Below, in pieces: positions 33,633 to 41,592 of a stretch of 45,059 bases of DNA. The stretch is from Cupriavidus basilensis OR16. GTDB lineage: Bacteria; Pseudomonadota; Gammaproteobacteria; Burkholderiales; Burkholderiaceae. Every line of letters starts with the position of its first letter. Positions within the stretch are counted from its first letter, which is position 1. The stretch is from assembly GCF_000243095.1 (NCBI RefSeq), contig NZ_AHJE01000014.1, positions 1-45,059 of the forward strand, read 5' to 3'. The notes below the pieces were generated by a model, which saw nothing but the letters and a program-made list of their open reading frames with translations, was not told the origin of the DNA and made no database searches. The position numbers and the translations under genes were made by a program.

Positions 33633-35389
33633 ATGGAACAACACGATTTCCTGGTGGCCCTGGTGGTCTTCCTGGTCGCCGCGGTGGTGGCGGTGCCGGT
33701 GGCGCGCCGCTTTGGGCTGGGCGCGGTGCTTGGCTACCTGCTGGCCGGCGTGGCGATCGGCCCGTGGGCCCTGCGGCTGGTGACCAACGTCGAATCCATC
33801 CTGCATTTTTCCGAGTTCGGCGTGGTGCTGATGATGTTCGTGATCGGCCTGGAGCTGGAGCCCAAGAAGCTGTGGGAACTGCGCCGCGTGATCTTTGGCT
33901 ATGGTGGTGCCCAGATGGCGGCCTGCGCAATCCTGCTCGGCGGCGTTGCTGCGCTGGTCGGGGCATCGTGGCAGGTCGCGCTGGTGGCGGGCCTGGGGCT
34001 GGCGCTGTCGTCGACCGCGATCGCGCTGGCGACGCTGACCGAGCGCAATCTCTTTGGCACGCCGGCGGGTGGCGCCAGCTTCGGCATCCTGCTGTTCCAG
34101 GATATCGCCGCGATTCCGATGATCGCGCTGTTGCCGCTGCTGGCCGCTGGCGGCGCGGATGCCGGCGCCACCGGTGCCGCGGGCTGGCTCGGGGCGGCCA
34201 AGGCGGTCGGGGTGATCGGCGCCGTGGTGGTGGGCGGGCGCTATCTGGTCCGCCCCGCGCTACGCTTTATCGCGCGCACCGACATGCGCGAGATGTTTAC
34301 CGCCTTCGCGCTATTGCTCGTGGTGGGTATCGCGCTGATGATGGACGCGGTGGGATTGTCGATGGCGCTGGGCACCTTCCTGGCCGGCGTGCTGCTGGCG
34401 GACTCGGAGTACCGCCATGCGCTGGAGGCCGACCTTGAGCCCTTCAAGGGCCTGCTGCTGGGCCTGTTCTTCATGGCGGTTGGCATGTCGATCGACTTTG
34501 GCGTGCTGATGCAGGCGCCGGGGCAGGTGGTGGCGCTGGTGATTGGCTTCGTGCTGCTCAAGACCGTGGTGCTGGCCCTGCTGGCGCCGCGCTTTGGCAT
34601 CGCGCGCGGCCAGTGGCTGCTGTTCGCGCTGCTGATTTCACAGGGCGGCGAGTTTGCCTTCGTGGTGTTCGGCGTGGCGGGCGGCGCCGGCTTGCTGCCG
34701 CCGCGCACCGAGGCGCTGCTGGTGCTGGTGGTGGCCCTGTCGATGGTGGCCACGCCGTTGCTCCTGCTGGCCTTCGACCGCCTGGTGGCGCCCCGGCTGG
34801 CCCGCCTGACGCGGCGCCCGGACGACGTGATCGCGCCGCAGGACAACCCCGTGCTGATCGCCGGCTTCGGCCGCTTTGGCCAGATCATCGGCCGCCTGCT
34901 CTATGCGCAAGGGATCGGCGTGACCGTGCTGGATCACGACCCCGACCAGATCGAGTTCCTGCGTCAGTACGATTTCAAGGTGTTCTACGGCGACGCCACG
35001 CGCATGGACCTGCTCGAATCCGCGCGCTGATCGACAGCGTGCGGGCACGCTTCCCGCACCTGCAGATCTACGCACGGGCGCGCCATGTGTCGCACATCTA
35101 CCAGCTCAAGGATCGCGGCGTGCATCTGTTCGAGCGCGAGGTGTTCGAGGGTTCGCTATTGCTGGGCCGTCGCGTGCTGGAAGGGCTAGGCTACGATCCC
35201 GTGCAGGCACGCTCGGTTGCGCTGCGGTTCCGCCGGCATAACATCGCGGCGATCGAGCGCTTCTACCCGCATTACACAGACCAGAAAAAGCTGGTGTCGC
35301 TGGCGCGCCAGGCGCGCGACGAGCTGCAGGAGATGTTCCGGCAGGACCGCGATCAACGCCGCCAGCGGGAAGAGGAGGACTGGTCCTGA
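33633..35389 (+). pseudogene. kefC: glutathione-regulated K+ efflux antiporter KefC, internal deletion and frameshift in the RCK domain
   Basis: KefC expels potassium during electrophile stress. The ATG at 33633 has GAGGAG upstream. The N-terminal 380 residues form the CPA2 antiporter domain (GAVLGYLLAGVAIGPWALRLVTNVESILHFSE, GLALSSTAIALATL, LLFQDIAAIPMIAL), followed by the RCK nucleotide-binding domain (VLIAGFGRFGQIIGRLLYAQGI, VFYGDATRMDLLESA). After LLESA the frame stops at 35030. The sequence resumes in another frame as LIDSVRARFPHLQIYARARHVSH and runs to 35389. Homologues such as E. coli KefC have about 20 extra residues (GAAKAEVLINAIDD region) here, so roughly 60 nt, a length of 1 modulo 3, appears deleted. 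The protein would lose its regulatory C-terminus. Confidence 0.85.
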
Positions 35390-35397
35390 GGTGTCCC

Positions 35398-35420
35398 GCC
35401 GGCGCCGCAAGGGCGCCGGC
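35398..35420. terminator. GC hairpin between kefC and the TetR gene
   Basis: A perfect 9-bp stem (GCCGGCGCC / GGCGCCGGC) with a GCAAG loop lies 9 bp after the kefC stop and 19 bp from the end of the convergent TetR gene. No T-run follows, so it may be a weak bidirectional terminator. Confidence 0.5.
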
Positions 35421-35438
35421 ATGGGTAATCAATGTGAT

Positions 35439-36077
35439 TTATTCGGCGCCGCGCAGGCGCGCCACAGGCTCGGCGCTGGTGCCCGGCAGACCGCCCGCCA
35501 GCAGATCGATCACCATCTCGGCGAACTCCGCGTACGACAGCTTGCCGCCTGGCTTGAGCCAGGTGAAGGTCCAGTTGATCATGCCGAACACCGTCATCGT
35601 CAGCGCGGCCTGGTTGTCGCGCGTGACACGCTCGGGATAGGCCCGGCGCAATTGGCGGGAGAAGGCGGCCACCACGTCGCGCTCGCGCTTGAGGATCTGG
35701 TCGCGCTGCTCCTCGGCGAGGAACTTGACGTCATTGATCAGGGCTACGTGCCGGGTCTGCGAGGTCTCGTACTCCGCCAGGAAGGCTCGGATCAGGTTGG
35801 AGAAGCTATCCAGCTCGCTGCGTCCCTGGCGTTCCGCCTCCGCCTCGACCTCGGTCACGATCAGCATCAGCCGGCGCGTGTAGCGGTCGAGCAGGTCGAA
35901 CAGGATCGCTTCCTTGCTCTCGTAGTAGTGGTACAGCCGGGCCTTGGAGGTGCCGCAGGCGGCGGCCAGGTCGGCCATCGAGGTGCTGGGGTAGCTGCTG
36001 GCGGCAAAGGCCGCGGCAGCCAGGTCCAGGATCTGCTCGCGCTGCGCCTCGAAATCGGGTGCCTTGGTACGGGCCAT
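35439..36077 (-). CDS. TetR/AcrR family transcriptional regulator
   Basis: This 212-residue repressor starts MARTKAPDFEAQREQILDLAAAAFAASSYPSTSMADLAAACGTSKARLYHYYESKEAILFDLLDRYT, a canonical TetR DNA-binding domain with the helix-turn-helix at residues about 28-50. The helical C-terminal ligand-binding domain includes RHVALINDVKFLAEEQRDQILKRERDVVAAF, a segment shared by TetR regulators of fatty-acid or acyl-CoA metabolism, but the ligand is not certain. It follows the DUF1835 gene by 21 bp, probably in one transcript. Confidence 0.9.
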   Translation of the reverse strand: MARTKAPDFEAQREQILDLAAAAFAASSYPSTSMADLAAACGTSKARLYHYYESKEAILFDLLDRYTRRLMLIVTEVEAEAERQGRSELDSFSNLIRAFLAEYETSQTRHVALINDVKFLAEEQRDQILKRERDVVAAFSRQLRRAYPERVTRDNQAALTMTVFGMINWTFTWLKPGGKLSYAEFAEMVIDLLAGGLPGTSAEPVARLRGAE

Positions 36078-36098
36078 GGAGACCTTCGTTTTTTCTTT

Positions 36099-36893
36099 TT
36101 ACTCGCCGCTGGCGGACAGGTTGCGGCGCAGCTCGCAGGTCTGCAGGGATTCGGCATTGCCCCGCAGCACCAGCTGGCCGGCGCCAATCAGCTCGCGGCA
36201 GCGCCAGAACACGAACCAGTCGCTGGCCAGCAGGCCTTCGATGGCGCCCATCACGCCGCCCACCACTTGCGCGGCTGGCGCCCATTCCAGCGGGGCGCGT
36301 TCCAGGATCACTTCATCGACCGTGCGGTAAGCCGCGGGCACCAGCGTATTGCCCTTCCACAAGCGGACGTCGGCGTTTTCCTTGACGTTTTGCTGCCACT
36401 CATAGCCCAGGCGGCCCAGGCGCAGGACCGAGACCGGGGCGATGGTAGAGAAGCGCCGTGCCAGGCGGGCCGCGGGATACATGCCGATGGCGGCCAGGTT
36501 GCCGCGCGCGGGCGCTTCCAGCTCGCGCAAGTCCATGGCCACTTCATTGATGCGCTGGGGTGATTGGTACAGGTGAAATACCACGCGGCGCAGCATCAAC
36601 TGGTCGGACGCGCTCTGGCCATGCCAGATGGCGACTTCCAGCTCGTCCTTGCGCAGGCTGTGAAGCTGGTCGAGCGCCTGTTGCATTTCGGCGGCGAAGT
36701 CGATGTCGCTGTGCGGCGCCACGCGCTGCCAGAAACCGGAGCGGATGAGCCCGCTGTTGTCGACGTCAGCCAGCGGCCCGACGGCGAGGTCGTCGCGAAG
36801 CACGACGACCGGGTCGGGCCTGGCGGCCTGGGCGAGGGCTTGCCGTAGCGTGGTGCCCGCTACGTCGCCGTTGACGACATGGATGTATTGCAT
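36099..36893 (-). CDS. DUF1835/DUF3658 domain protein
   Basis: This 264-residue cytoplasmic protein opens MQYIHVVNGDVAGTTLRQALAQA, the DUF1835 signature (HVVNGD-x-x-A/G). The region VVVLRDDLAVGPLADV and the middle block WHGQSASDQLMLRRVVFHL are also typical. The C-terminal part (RLWKGNTLVPAAYRTVDEVIL) corresponds to DUF3658. The function is not known. A TATACAAT sequence lies 8-15 bp upstream of the ATG on this strand, so the message may have a very short leader. Confidence 0.85.
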   Translation of the reverse strand: MQYIHVVNGDVAGTTLRQALAQAARPDPVVVLRDDLAVGPLADVDNSGLIRSGFWQRVAPHSDIDFAAEMQQALDQLHSLRKDELEVAIWHGQSASDQLMLRRVVFHLYQSPQRINEVAMDLRELEAPARGNLAAIGMYPAARLARRFSTIAPVSVLRLGRLGYEWQQNVKENADVRLWKGNTLVPAAYRTVDEVILERAPLEWAPAAQVVGGVMGAIEGLLASDWFVFWRCRELIGAGQLVLRGNAESLQTCELRRNLSASGE

Positions 36894-37030
36894 GGCCGTG
36901 ATTGTATATGGATGCGACCTGACTAAGGCACGAAACGCGGCGGCTGAGCCGCAACGCTTGGTGCGCTGGCGATCGTTCGTCCCCGGGAAGCGGCGTCTGG
37001 CCTACCCAACGGAAATAGTCGGTGCCTTTG

Positions 37031-37050
37031 CGGTCTATATAGATAGACCG
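37031..37050. repeat. perfect 8-bp inverted repeat, probable operator
   Basis: CGGTCTAT and ATAGACCG flank ATAG. The A/T-rich centre and the position 127 bp before the L,D-transpeptidase and 138 bp before the divergent DUF1835 gene fit a regulator-binding dyad for one or both. No T-run follows, so it is not a simple terminator. Confidence 0.5.
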
Positions 37051-37176
37051 TCCGCCATTTCGGCGCGGCGACGACGGCGCGCTCCCGTGCGTCGGACTTG
37101 ATCCTGCACAAGGCGCCGCGCCGCGTAAACGTCAACCATGGCGTATAGCCGCAACGCCTGTTTGAAGGAGGCAATC

Positions 37177-38028
37177 ATGCCGTGTGCTCGCCCTGAGCGG
37201 GCCCGCGTCAAGGGTTTTTGGCGCTGGCTCGCACGCGTCAGACGTCTGGCGCCATCGACGCTGGTGGCGCTGGTGGCGCTCCAGTCATCACTCGCAATCG
37301 CCAACGAACTCAGCATGGTCCGGCAGGCGTTCTTGCAACAGGTGCAGCGCCACCTCAACCTTCCGGCGCCCATCGCCACGCGGTATGCCGGTTTGCTGGC
37401 GTCCGCGCTACAGGCGGACGGGCACGAGTCTGACGCAGGCGACTGGGCTGTGCTGGTCGATCGCAACCCGCGCGTCCAAGCCGCCATGCTGTTCGCGCGG
37501 CCTGCCGATGATGCACCGTGGCAGTGGGTGGGCGCCGCGCCCGTCTCGACAGGCAAGCCAGGCACTTTCGATCATTTCATTACCCCGACCGGCGTATTCA
37601 GCCACAGCATGGACAACATGGATTTCCGCGCCGAGGGTACCTACAACGAGAACGGCATACGCGGCTACGGCGTCAGCGGGATGCGCATCTATGACTTTGG
37701 TTGGGTCGATGCCCAACGCGGCTGGGGCAAGGGCGGGGAGAGCCAGATGCGCTTGCAGATGCATGCCACCGATCCGGACCGGCTCGAAGCTCGGCTGGGC
37801 CACCCGGCCTCCAAGGGGTGCGTGCGGATCCCCGCCACCCTGAATCGCCTCCTTGACCACTATGGGCTGCTGGACGCCGACTACCTGGCGGCCGTGCAGC
37901 GCGGTGACTCGCTTTGGGTCTTGGCACCGGGACGCGCGCCGGTAGCCCGGCCAGGACGCTATCTCGTGATCGTGGACTCGGGCACGCCAGGCGCGCGCGG
38001 AACGCCCGCGTCGCGCGGTGGCGAGTAG
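37177..38028 (+). CDS. L,D-transpeptidase (YkuD family)
   Basis: This 283-residue envelope enzyme forms 3-3 cross-links or attaches proteins to peptidoglycan. A signal peptide or anchor is seen at residues about 24-45 (RLAPSTLVALVALQSSLAIANE). The catalytic domain has the H-x-x-x-G-C-x-R motif as HPASKGCVRIP near residue 210, whose Cys is the nucleophile, and an upstream conserved stretch WQWVGAAPVSTGKPGTFDHFITPTGVF. The start at 37177 follows AAGGAGG by 5 bp. The open frame to 37138 lacks such a site. Confidence 0.9.
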   Translation: MPCARPERARVKGFWRWLARVRRLAPSTLVALVALQSSLAIANELSMVRQAFLQQVQRHLNLPAPIATRYAGLLASALQADGHESDAGDWAVLVDRNPRVQAAMLFARPADDAPWQWVGAAPVSTGKPGTFDHFITPTGVFSHSMDNMDFRAEGTYNENGIRGYGVSGMRIYDFGWVDAQRGWGKGGESQMRLQMHATDPDRLEARLGHPASKGCVRIPATLNRLLDHYGLLDADYLAAVQRGDSLWVLAPGRAPVARPGRYLVIVDSGTPGARGTPASRGGE

Positions 38029-38094
38029 TATCGAATTCGGCGGAATGCAATGACGCTTCCGTCACTATCCGTGGTTCCTCTGGAGAAAATGGCA

Positions 38095-38565
38095 ATGACA
38101 AATGCGGCTTATAAGAAGATCGTGGTGGCAGTGGACGGCAGCGCAACCTCCGACCTGGCGCTGGCCGAAGCCATCCGTATAGCGGGCACCGGGGACGCGC
38201 AAGTCCTCGCCGTATATGTCGTGGACAACGGCCAGCTTATGTTCGATGTCGCGTACTACGACCCGACACCCGTTCAGCAAGCCCTGGCTGAGAGTGGCGA
38301 ACGCGCGCTGGCGGCTGCCGCGCAACGGCTGAGCGGGCAAGGCGTGCGCCATGAAACGCGGCTGGTCACCCAGCAAGCCGTGGGGGGCGACATTGCCGGC
38401 GCGGTGAACGAGGCTGCCGCCGATTGGGGCGCCGACCTCATCGTGATCGGAACGCATGGCCGGCGTGGCGTGCGCAGGCTGGTCTTGGGCAGCGTGGCTG
38501 AGTCCGTGATCCGGCAGGCTAGCGTGCCGGTGCTGCTGGTGCGGGGCCAGGCGGCAGAGGGCTGA
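38095..38565 (+). CDS. universal stress protein, UspA family
   Basis: This 156-residue single-domain USP starts MTNAAYKKIVVAVDGSATSDLAL. The ATP-binding motif G-x2-G-x9-G-S is complete: GTHGRRGVRRLVLGS near residue 120. The C-terminal strand is ASVPVLLVRG. GGAG at 38082-38085 suits the start at 38095; the ATG at 38089 is an alternative that adds two residues. It follows the L,D-transpeptidase by 66 bp. Confidence 0.93.
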   Translation: MTNAAYKKIVVAVDGSATSDLALAEAIRIAGTGDAQVLAVYVVDNGQLMFDVAYYDPTPVQQALAESGERALAAAAQRLSGQGVRHETRLVTQQAVGGDIAGAVNEAAADWGADLIVIGTHGRRGVRRLVLGSVAESVIRQASVPVLLVRGQAAEG

Positions 38566-38569
38566 GCCT

Positions 38570-38848
38570 TCAGCCTGCGAAGCGAATGTGCCCGCTACGT
38601 AACAGGATCTCACGTGCCTGGGTGAGCTCGAACAGGCCTTCGGCAATGCGTTCGATGCGCTGCCGGTGGCTGGTGAATGCCCGCACCAGGTCCTCCTCGC
38701 GTGGAGAGCAGGCGCCGAAATGTGTCTCGAGCGCCTCGGCCGTGATCGAATACAAGGTGGGTTGCCCGTTGACGGTCGCGGGGCAGGAGAGCGTCAGGCT
38801 AGCCGCACAGTAGGTGGGAACGCTGCGGGGAAAGGATATTTCGGGCAT
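38570..38848 (-). CDS. DUF1488 family small protein
   Basis: This 92-residue protein starts MPEISFPRSVPTYCAASLTLSCPATVNGQPTLYSITAEALETHFGA and ends in a helical segment with RAFTSHRQRIERIAEGLFELTQAREILLRSGHIRF. The IS/T-x-EAL-x-x-HFGA and F-x-x-HR-x-x-IE-x-x-A pieces match DUF1488, whose function is unknown. The open frame upstream to 39061 is not credible. It is convergent with the stress-protein gene, 4 bp from its stop. Confidence 0.72.
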   Translation of the reverse strand: MPEISFPRSVPTYCAASLTLSCPATVNGQPTLYSITAEALETHFGACSPREEDLVRAFTSHRQRIERIAEGLFELTQAREILLRSGHIRFAG

Positions 38849-38939
38849 GGCGTGCCTCACACCGGTCACTGAGGGATGGAACCATTCTAGGTGATGGTTC
38901 CATGCGCGATGCGCGTAGCGTGCGGCGGCTTGACCATCA

Positions 38940-41078
38940 TCAACCCGGGTATGGCAAATGCGGGCTGTCGGGTTTGGCCTGACCGCCCGCGAGCCGGTGC
39001 ACTGCGGCCACGGCTGCGTGGACGGCGTTGACCTGGGCCGAGGCGAAGCTGGCCTGTTCAACCAGGAACTGGTCCAGCGGCGTGGCGGCGTCGGCCAGGA
39101 TCTGGCCTGCGCGCGAAGTCACGCCCGCGCCGGGGTTTGCCGCCAGCTCGGACAACTGCGCGGCGAGACCCTGCAGCACTGCCAGCGTGGCCGGTTCCGG
39201 CCGGCTGCTGCCCGGCTCGGCCTCAAGCCCGGCGCGCACCAAGCCAGCCAGCGCCGCCATGCGCCTCAAGGTCAGGTGCAGTTGGGCATACTCCCGGGCC
39301 AGCTCCGGCGCGAGCTCCGCCACGCCCTGTTGCAAGGTTTGATCGGCCCGGCTCGATGTGCGCCCGGCCGCCACGCGCAAGGCTTCCAGCCGCGTCTGCG
39401 TTGGCGCGGGCGAGCGGGTGGGCGAGGTCGTGAATGCGCCGGCGCCGGCGAACGCCGCGCGCAGGTACGCGGCGTTCGCTGCCAAGGCGTCAAGGCTATG
39501 GCGATACACCCGCGACAGCTCGGCGCGCGGGGCCAGCACATAGTAGCTGGCCAGGGCGATCAGGCAGCCAAGTGCTGTGTCGATGCCCCGTAGCGCGGCA
39601 AAGTGGCTGCTGTCCGCCGTTGGCGCCCCAACCCACGAAAACAGGATCACTGCCGGCGTCAGGCACATGGCGAAAACGCCAGGACTGCCGGCGAGCCGAA
39701 AGGTATAGGCGGCTGCAAGGCATGCCGCGCTGATCGCCAGCGCAAGTGGTGCCGGTGGGTGGGACAGGCCGATGGCGCAGGCTAGCAGCGCGCCGGCCAG
39801 GGAGCCCGCGAAACGCAGGAACGAGATTTTCCGCGTGGTTTGCAGTTGGGGGCTAAGCACCATGATGACGGTGACCGCCACCCAGTATCCATGATCGACC
39901 TTCCAGAACTGTGCCGGCATCAGGCTCAGGCTGCCGGCCAGCGCCAGGCGCACCGCATGGCGGGTCACGCGGGCGTCGCGGGCAGTGTGCTCCGCAACCA
40001 CGGCGCGCCAGCGCTGCCACGTCCGGCGCAGGGGGCGCCGCGGCCAACGGTACGCACGGCGCCAGTCGCCGAAGGCCGGAAACCGGGCCAGTGCGCCCAG
40101 CGCAGCTTGGTACAACGGCGGCGCCCCGGCATTCGGCAGCGGCGCGTGCAGGCGGCGTAGTTCGCCGGCCAGCGCCGCGCATAGCGACGGCAAATCGGGC
40201 GCATGATGCACCAGCCCCTCGCAAACCTGATCCCGGACATCGGTGACGCAACGCAGCAAATGGTGAAGCGGCAGGTGCTCGGCGCCGTCCATGTCGCCGG
40301 TTCTGGTGCCAGCGTCGTCGGCGCGGCTGCGCAGTTCGGCGGCAACGATCAGCAGGGCGAACATGGCATCGGCCAAGCTCACCATATAGGCATAGTGCAT
40401 CAGCCCAAGCGGATCCCGCAGGCTGCGCCGCATGTTGATGGCCTGATGCGCGGCCTCGATCCGCTCACGGATGTCGCGCTTGAAGACCGTCGCATCGCCT
40501 ACGGGGGCGTCGGCAGCCAGGTCCGAAGCAAAGCGTAGCAACGCATCGAACACCGCCAGTATCTCCGCGCGCGGCCGGGTGTCGCGCTCGGACCGGATCA
40601 GGGTCAGGCTCACGACGCAGGCGAAGATCCCGCCGATCAGGAACTCCTGGCTGCGGGCAAGTACACGCACGGCCAACTCCGCATCGTCGGTCGGTTGCAG
40701 GCAGGAGGCAATCAGCACCACATAGAGCAGCTTGGCCGAAAGCGCGGGTACGGGGCCGCGGGTTTCGGCCAGCCCGGCTGCCAGCCCGGCGATAAGCACC
40801 ACGGCCAGCGCCGCCCACGGCGTCACGGCCGCTGCGGTGCCCAGGGCACATGCGGCCGCACCACCGATACCGACGGAGCCTAGCGCCGCCAGCCGTTCGG
40901 AGGCAGTGCCGCGGCGGTCGGCCAGGCAGGTCCAGATCGAAGCGGTTGCCGCCCAGAGATAGCCCGCTTCCCCGGTGAGCCATCCCGTGCCGGCCAGAAC
41001 CAGGAACGAGAAGGCGTAGACCAGGCCTCTTTGCAACATCGAGGCATCGGGGCGGGGCAGGCGTAGCGCGCAAATCAT
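38940..41078 (-). CDS. FUSC-family inner-membrane exporter (aromatic acid efflux type)
   Basis: The product has about 712 residues. An N-terminal FUSC membrane half (RGLVYAFSFLVLAGTGWLTGEAGYLWAATASIWTCLADRRG) is followed by a cytoplasmic region and a second FUSC-like half (HAVRLALAGSLSLMPAQFWKVDHGYWVAVTVIMVLSPQLQTTRKI). About ten to twelve membrane helices are present in two clusters. The family includes AaeB/YccS/YhfK; members export aromatic carboxylic acids, though this one's substrate is unknown. The ATG at 41078 (MICALRLPRPD) fits the family; a GTG at 41190-41192 would extend it by 38 residues over a dyad that looks regulatory. Confidence 0.85.
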   Translation of the reverse strand: MICALRLPRPDASMLQRGLVYAFSFLVLAGTGWLTGEAGYLWAATASIWTCLADRRGTASERLAALGSVGIGGAAACALGTAAAVTPWAALAVVLIAGLAAGLAETRGPVPALSAKLLYVVLIASCLQPTDDAELAVRVLARSQEFLIGGIFACVVSLTLIRSERDTRPRAEILAVFDALLRFASDLAADAPVGDATVFKRDIRERIEAAHQAINMRRSLRDPLGLMHYAYMVSLADAMFALLIVAAELRSRADDAGTRTGDMDGAEHLPLHHLLRCVTDVRDQVCEGLVHHAPDLPSLCAALAGELRRLHAPLPNAGAPPLYQAALGALARFPAFGDWRRAYRWPRRPLRRTWQRWRAVVAEHTARDARVTRHAVRLALAGSLSLMPAQFWKVDHGYWVAVTVIMVLSPQLQTTRKISFLRFAGSLAGALLACAIGLSHPPAPLALAISAACLAAAYTFRLAGSPGVFAMCLTPAVILFSWVGAPTADSSHFAALRGIDTALGCLIALASYYVLAPRAELSRVYRHSLDALAANAAYLRAAFAGAGAFTTSPTRSPAPTQTRLEALRVAAGRTSSRADQTLQQGVAELAPELAREYAQLHLTLRRMAALAGLVRAGLEAEPGSSRPEPATLAVLQGLAAQLSELAANPGAGVTSRAGQILADAATPLDQFLVEQASFASAQVNAVHAAVAAVHRLAGGQAKPDSPHLPYPG

Positions 41079-41159
41079 GTCGGCAAGAAGCGTGGGGCGC
41101 TGCGAGGCGGCGATCCGCCCTGCCAGGCGCAAGGGACAGGCCGACTCTACGGGATCGGA

Positions 41160-41174
41160 TGTTGCGTCGCAACA
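41160..41174. promoter_or_regulatory. 15-bp dyad upstream of the FUSC exporter, copy 1
   Basis: TGTTGCGTCGCAACA is a perfect 7-bp inverted repeat about a central T. It lies about 80 bp upstream of the likely FUSC start. A 14/15 copy is at 41413-41427, making a shared operator plausible. Confidence 0.4.
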
Positions 41175-41333
41175 TTTCACGCGAAAATCCACGTTTTACG
41201 CCGGAGCGGTGCGGCCTGGCCTCTTCATGGTGCAGTGGCTGAGCGGCTTTGGTGCGCCGGGCCGGATCGGCGGCGAGCCCTGCCATGCGCCGCTGTAGCA
41301 AGGGCACGCCGTAGTGGCCGGCAAAAAGCGGGC

Positions 41334-41363
41334 AAAAAAAACCCGCGCAGTTTCGTGCGCGGG
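41334..41363 (-). terminator. strong intrinsic terminator (leftward strand)
   Basis: On the leftward strand an 8-bp stem (CCCGCGCA / TGCGCGGG) with a 6-nt loop is followed by eight Ts. It ends the candidate small RNA, and could also terminate read-through from the SpmA-SpmB gene. Confidence 0.9.
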
Positions 41364-41393
41364 CTGGAATCCACCGAGGTGGTGGAGGAGACA
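41334..41393 (-). ncRNA. candidate small RNA with a CUCCUCC (anti-Shine-Dalgarno) motif
   Basis: On the leftward strand, TTGGTG, a 17-bp spacer and TATAGT (41400-41405) make a promoter whose start would be near 41393. The about 60-nt transcript contains CUCCUCC, a short hairpin with a 6-bp stem (UCCACC / GGUGGA) and then the strong terminator. An upstream 4-bp hairpin may also be included. No coding frame is present. Such RNAs with exposed C/U-rich sequence often pair with ribosome-binding sites, but no target is shown, and the element could instead be a leader of the exporter gene. Confidence 0.42.
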
Positions 41394-41412
41394 GACTCCA
41401 CTATATATGATT

Positions 41413-41427
41413 TGTTGCGTCGCACCA
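41413..41427. promoter_or_regulatory. 15-bp dyad, copy 2 in the small RNA promoter region
   Basis: TGTTGCGTCGCACCA differs by one base from the perfect dyad at 41160-41174. It overlaps the -35 and spacer of the small RNA promoter, so the exporter and the RNA may share a regulator. Confidence 0.4.
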
Positions 41428-41592
41428 AGCGGCATCTAGGCCAAGCGTGTCTGGCTTCACAAACATGTTGTTTGTAAGCAACAAGGTGGTGACCTAGTGC
41501 ATTGGAAGACGGGTTCTCCTCTCGTTTTCTCTTGTTTTCGTCGACTGTTTGGCGGTGATTCATCGGTTTTCGCGCCGCATGGCGTCTCCGTT

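Noticed and set aside
41375..41592. A tRNA gene between the SpmA-SpmB gene and the exporter
   Set aside because: No acceptor stem, T-loop GTTCRA sequence or 3' CCA pattern was found.
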